Source: Pratylenchus scribneri (Eukaryota; Nematoda; Chromadorea; Rhabditida; Pratylenchidae). Taken from it: a stretch of 64,000 bases of DNA. A program made the position numbers and the translations under genes. The stretch covers positions 2,108,001-2,172,000 of the forward strand of contig JAQSEB010000001.1 of assembly GCA_030063045.1 (NCBI GenBank), read 5' to 3'. The notes beneath the pieces were generated by a model. It made no database searches. It worked only from the letters and a program-made list of their open reading frames with translations, and was not told the DNA's origin. Shown in pieces: positions 59,824 through 64,000 of the stretch (the first letter of the stretch is position 1; each line of letters opens with the position of its first letter).

Positions 59824-62800
59824 TCAAGTCATGCTGATCACTTGGCATCTAATTTGTGCCGGTTTTCTTTCCAAGACACTGCTCGTGCTTTGCACCTTCA
59901 TTAGGCCATATGGCCGTCTTCCGCTACTTTTACCATTCAGAGAAGAGGATGAGGCTGAAGTTTGCAAGGGAACTGGACCACCGGATGGGGTTTCGGAAGG
60001 GGCGGAAGATTTTCTGCCGGTTGTACTTTGTGGTGGTTGAGTTGGAGTCGTGGAAGATTGTTGGAGCATTCGTTGAGGCGATTTGGACCAAGTGGTGTTT
60101 CCTTGGCCCAATACCTCCCTCGGTTTATATTTCTTCAATTTCAGAGAATCAGTGACCGGTTCGGTCCCATCATTTCCCATAAATTTGCTGGCCAATTGTT
60201 GAACTTGGCTGCCAGGATTTGGTTTTGAGGCTGGCGAACGATATCGGGCTTAAAACAAAGAAATAAAACAGTAATTATTTGTTATAATTTCTCACCGGTT
60301 GATAATGGCAATTTTGAATTCCCTCGAGCAGAATTTGTTCCGCCCATTTCTGTCGTTCCTTTCTCAACGGATCCCTTTCTTTCTGCCGAAATTGGTGGCA
60401 TTGGACTGGATGAACGTTGATTGATTGCTTGAGGTTGAGGACGAACAATGGCCAATTTTGGTGTTGCCGAGGCTGGTCGATTTGTTCGCCAACTTGGTGT
60501 GAAAGAGGAAGTTGAAATTGGAGGGCGACGACTGGCTGCAGATGAGGTGGCCGTAGATGAAGGCGACTCAATTGTCATTCCTGAGATCGTTTTCGAGGAA
60601 GAAAATACTCCGGTTAAATGAGCCTGAAAATGGGAATCAATTTTGTTTTTTTTGTTGCTTTTATTTATTTGCTTTTTCAATTTGCTATTTTAATTTAAAG
60701 GAAAATGAAATCTATTATCTATTCGGATGAAACACAAATCTAACCGGAAAACACAAATCTAACCGGAAAACACAAATCTAACCGGAAAACACAAATTTAA
60801 TTAGATGAAACACAAATCTAACCGGAAAACACAAATCTAACCGGAAAACACAAATCTAACCGGAAAACACAAATTTAATTAGATGAAACACAAATTTTTC
60901 CGGAAAAATATAAATCTAACCGGAAAACACAAATCTAACCGGAAAACACAAATCTAACCGGAAAACACAAATCTAACCGGAAAACACAAATCTAACCGGA
61001 AAACACAAATCTAACCGGAAAACACAAATCTAACCGGAAAACACAAATCCAACCGGAAAACACAAATTTAATTAAGTAAAATACAAATCTAACCGGAAAA
61101 TACAAATTTAATTAGGTAAAAATAAATCTAACCGGAAAATACAAATTTAATTAGGTAAAAAACAAATCTAACCGGAAAATACAAATTTAATTAGGTAAAA
61201 AACAAATCTAACCGGAAAATACAAATTTAATTAGGTAAAAAACAAATCAACCGGAAAACACAATTCTAATCGCGGATAAAATAAATATATATGCTTCCAA
61301 TAAAAATGAATTCACCTCTGGCACATTTGCGGTTGTTGCCGAACGCACTAATCCCTTTTGTGGCTTTGGGGTTGTACAACCATCTTCTTCAACAAAAATG
61401 CCACTTTCCGTTGAACTAGTTACTTTTTCCGATGATTGTTGCTTCTTTTTGGCCACAGTTTTCTTTTCAGCCTCCATTTTCCCATCTGTTTCATCCACTT
61501 CTTCCTTTTCCGTCCAAAGTCTTTTCTCCTCAGCCAATTTTGTTTTATTTGCTTTGCATTCCCTTTGATCTGTTTCGGCGCGCGATAATTCACAGGCAAA
61601 CTGAAATATTTAAAAAATAATTTTGGAATATTGCACAATTGACTTGTTGAATTAATTGACGAGAAAATGCATTCTGTTCTGAGGCCAATAAATCGCGAAT
61701 AACTTTTTCCAGACTGGACAAAGATTTATCATCCTTTGGGAAAACCAAATATTTTTTGATGATTGACAAAGTTCGACACAATTGAAGCCTAAGAATAATT
61801 AAAAATTAAAATGAAGTGGAACGTGATTCACCTGATATTGGAAATTGGATCGGAGGAAAGCTAAAGTAAATAAATTTTTTAAGAAATGGAAATTTGAGGG
61901 AGGACCTTTAGAATTGAAGGAAGGAATTTATCGATGAAGAATTCTCGACTGAAATTGTGTAACAATGGAGGGACAATGTCCAACAAAAGGCGACGTCTAT
62001 AACAACTCGAATGTTGACCAATTTTTTGGGTGAACATTTCGATGATTTCCTGCCGATCTTTGGCCATTGGCAATTCGCGCATCATCAACAAAAGGGATTG
62101 GGCAGCGGCGATTCGACAGGGCAAAGCACGCTTAAGAATTTTGAAAATAATGAGGAAATATTGACAGTGATGTACCGCAGTGAGGATTTCCTGTTGGAGA
62201 AGAGGCACAAAACTTTGTTTGATCACTTTTGGCCGAATCAGCTGGCGAAGAATGGCCAAACTATTCAAATAGGCTTCATGGGCTCGCCATGAGCCGGAAC
62301 CGCGCAAAAGTGAATTACAACTGATTAACATGTGATTCAATTTTGTCAAAATTGAATTCTGAAAACAATTCATTAATCCACTTTCTTTGCAATTTTTCCC
62401 TCACTGATTTGTTGCCCAATGCGCTGATTTCTTTGTAAAGGACGGGCAAAATCTTTTGTAAATTTCCGGTCAAATGTTGGATTACTTCTCCACTTCCACT
62501 GGACAATAATTCCACAAATGGATTCAACAATTGTGGCTGCTGTTGATCAGCATTTTTACTGCTGGTGCTCGCTGCTTTTGTGGCTGCTGGGCCATTATTT
62601 TTTCGGAATGTCAAAATTTCATGGAATCCAGAGGCCACAATTGCTCGAACTTTAATCGGATGGGAAATGGGATCAGATTATAGAGGATAGGATTAAGTAA
62701 TGATTTGGCAAGTTTAATGCCCAAAATTAATTTTTTATATTAATTAAAAATTGGAAATTTTTGTCAATCTTTCAAATAATCAAATTCACATTTATTCCGC

Positions 62801-64000
62801 ATAGTATTATTATACTATTTCCCCAAATATTTAATGGATACTAATATTTTAATTTACAGAATTCAATTTGCAGAAAACTTTTTTGTCGAAAATAGTCTTT
62901 TTAGAAGCCCTATAATTTGGATAAATTAAGTTTCTCTCTAAAATTCTTAAATGCTCTGATGTGAGAGTTAAGCCCTAATTTAAAACTAAATTTAATTTTA
63001 ACAAGTCCATCAATTTTTGTACACAAATTATATGACTGTAAAAGAAGATTATTTTTCAACAATATTTTTTTGCAAATTAAATATTTCCCCAATTTTATTA
63101 CCTTCTTCGTCCGGATCACGGCAGAATTGCTCCAAAATTGGCATCAATTTTTCCGTGAAAACATCCTTTTCTTCTCCAAAAATGGAAACAATGCACTATG
63201 AAAATGTTCAATTTGAATATTATTGTGATTGTGGTATAGTACCGGGAAATTGAATGCGCACATTCTCCTGCACAACATCATCACTTGTTCATTATTCGCT
63301 GCTGCAATATTCTTTGCATTTTGCGTTTGGCCTCCTTTCTCATCTAATTGCCCATTTTTAAATAAAATAATATTTCCACACTCCTACCTTGATTTTGTTG
63401 CCAAGCAAAATCCAAAATTCGGATGTATGTGTCCAACCACCATCGCAAATCGGCACCCGTCAAAATATCCCGAAGGCATTGAAGCCAGGAGCCAAAATGA
63501 CGCGAAACAACGGGCAAACTTGCGTCTCGAAGGATCAAAGCCTGTTCGGAACATTTTCGTAAAAGGGGAAGTAGAATATTCTTTTTGGCATCTGAATTGC
63601 GGACTATGGCATTGAATTGGACAATTTTGGGCACAACCTTTGCTAAAATGAGGAAGGCAAACATCCAACGAGCCGAGGATGGCTTCGCGGACTGCCGGGT
63701 CCTCATCTTTGCACAATTCAATTATACAAGGTAACAAAAGAGTGCAACAATCGGTGGAATTGCTTAATACATTGTTTATTGTGGGGATATTCCCTCCAAA
63801 AAGGTTTACTTCAATGCTTGTGCCAAAATTGAAAGCCTTTGGGCGATGGAAGTGCGCACTGCGGTTGATGGATCCTGGCAGAGCATTTGGGCACAAGGCG
63901 ATAAATCCCTTTGTACTCTAATTTTGGAATGGATTTTTATAAATTTATGTCATGAAATTCGATGGACTTGCATTTCTCTTGGCACCAGGCTAGCCAATTT
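59824..64000 (-). CDS. PPP4R4-like HEAT-repeat protein (5' part beyond the window)
   Basis: HEAT repeats then a Lys/Ser/Pro-rich disordered C-terminus, as in the regulatory subunit 4 of protein phosphatase 4. Motifs in order (minus strand) are PAVREAILGSLDVCLPHFSK, IVRNSDAKKNILLPLLRKC, SWRAHEAYLNSLAIL, CRIAAAQSLLLMMRELP, YRRRLLLDIVPPLLHNFS, EFFIDKFLPSIL and NIRLQLCRTLSIIKKYLVFP, then a coiled, charged stretch (RLWTEKEEV), and a Ser/Thr/Pro tail ending RCQVISMT. This order and spacing match the second half of PPP4R4. The product is expected to bind a phosphatase catalytic subunit in the cytoplasm. The start codon lies to the right of 64000. One intron holds a minisatellite. Confidence 0.75.
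60718..61268. repeat. 19-bp minisatellite, array C (intronic)
   Basis: Tandem units aaatctaaccggaaaacac with interspersed 'aaatttaattagatgaaac' and 'aaatttaattaggtaaaa' units toward the right. It lies in an intron of the PPP4R4-like gene. Here the unit reads antisense to the host gene, while at 2.4 kb and 42.5 kb it reads sense. Confidence 0.93.

Overview
The window looks like nuclear DNA of a nematode. The evidence is AT-rich sequence, many coding exons joined by introns of about 40-60 bp with GT...AG ends, and nematode-typical products: ShKT-domain protein, ground-like proteins, a Gly/Tyr-rich small secreted protein, a membrane-anchored FkbM-type methyltransferase and a chemoreceptor-like 7TM protein. 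No single marker fixes the genus. A clade IV or plant-parasitic lineage is possible but not shown. Gene models below were made by hand by following open frames across splice sites; for most small genes the phases close at every junction, but none is confirmed by transcripts.

Layout. 0.2-5 kb: a low-complexity gene end and an 11-exon secreted protein with three ShKT domains and short Gly-X-Y tracts (minus strand). 6.2-12.6 kb: a single-exon Lys/Trp-rich membrane or secreted protein, three small secreted proteins, a 29-bp minisatellite and two tandem ground-like (GRL) genes. 12.6-17.2 kb: an 842-residue Cys/Gln-rich secreted protein divergent from a cathepsin Z-like protease. 17.3-25.3 kb: an AT minisatellite, a type II FkbM methyltransferase flanked by a partial duplication of its own 5' end, a Gly/Cys-rich secreted protein, a hAT-type MITE and a 7TM receptor. 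28-29 kb: a secreted protein with cystine-knot-like cysteine spacing. 30.4-31.2 kb: the inverted 29-bp minisatellite. 34-41.5 kb: a small Cys peptide, phospholipase B-like protein (minus) with introns full of fold-back elements, and a Gly/Tyr-rich peptide with a TATA box. 42.2-48.3 kb: M1 aminopeptidase. 50.4-53.1 kb: TGF-beta ligand. 53.3-54.9 kb: possible DXO/Rai1-like protein. 55.4-59.3 kb: two related glycine-zipper peptides and an inverted pair of 60-61 residue secreted peptides. 59.8-64 kb: PPP4R4-like HEAT protein, running off the window.

Two themes stand out. First, many genes encode secreted products, most of them short, Gly- or Cys-rich and with basic processing sites, which suits cuticle, defence or host-interface roles (inference). 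Second, non-coding DNA is dominated by a few repeat families: a 29-bp minisatellite in three intergenic arrays, a 19-bp minisatellite in introns of three unrelated genes, and several families of short inverted-repeat elements, most of them inside introns.
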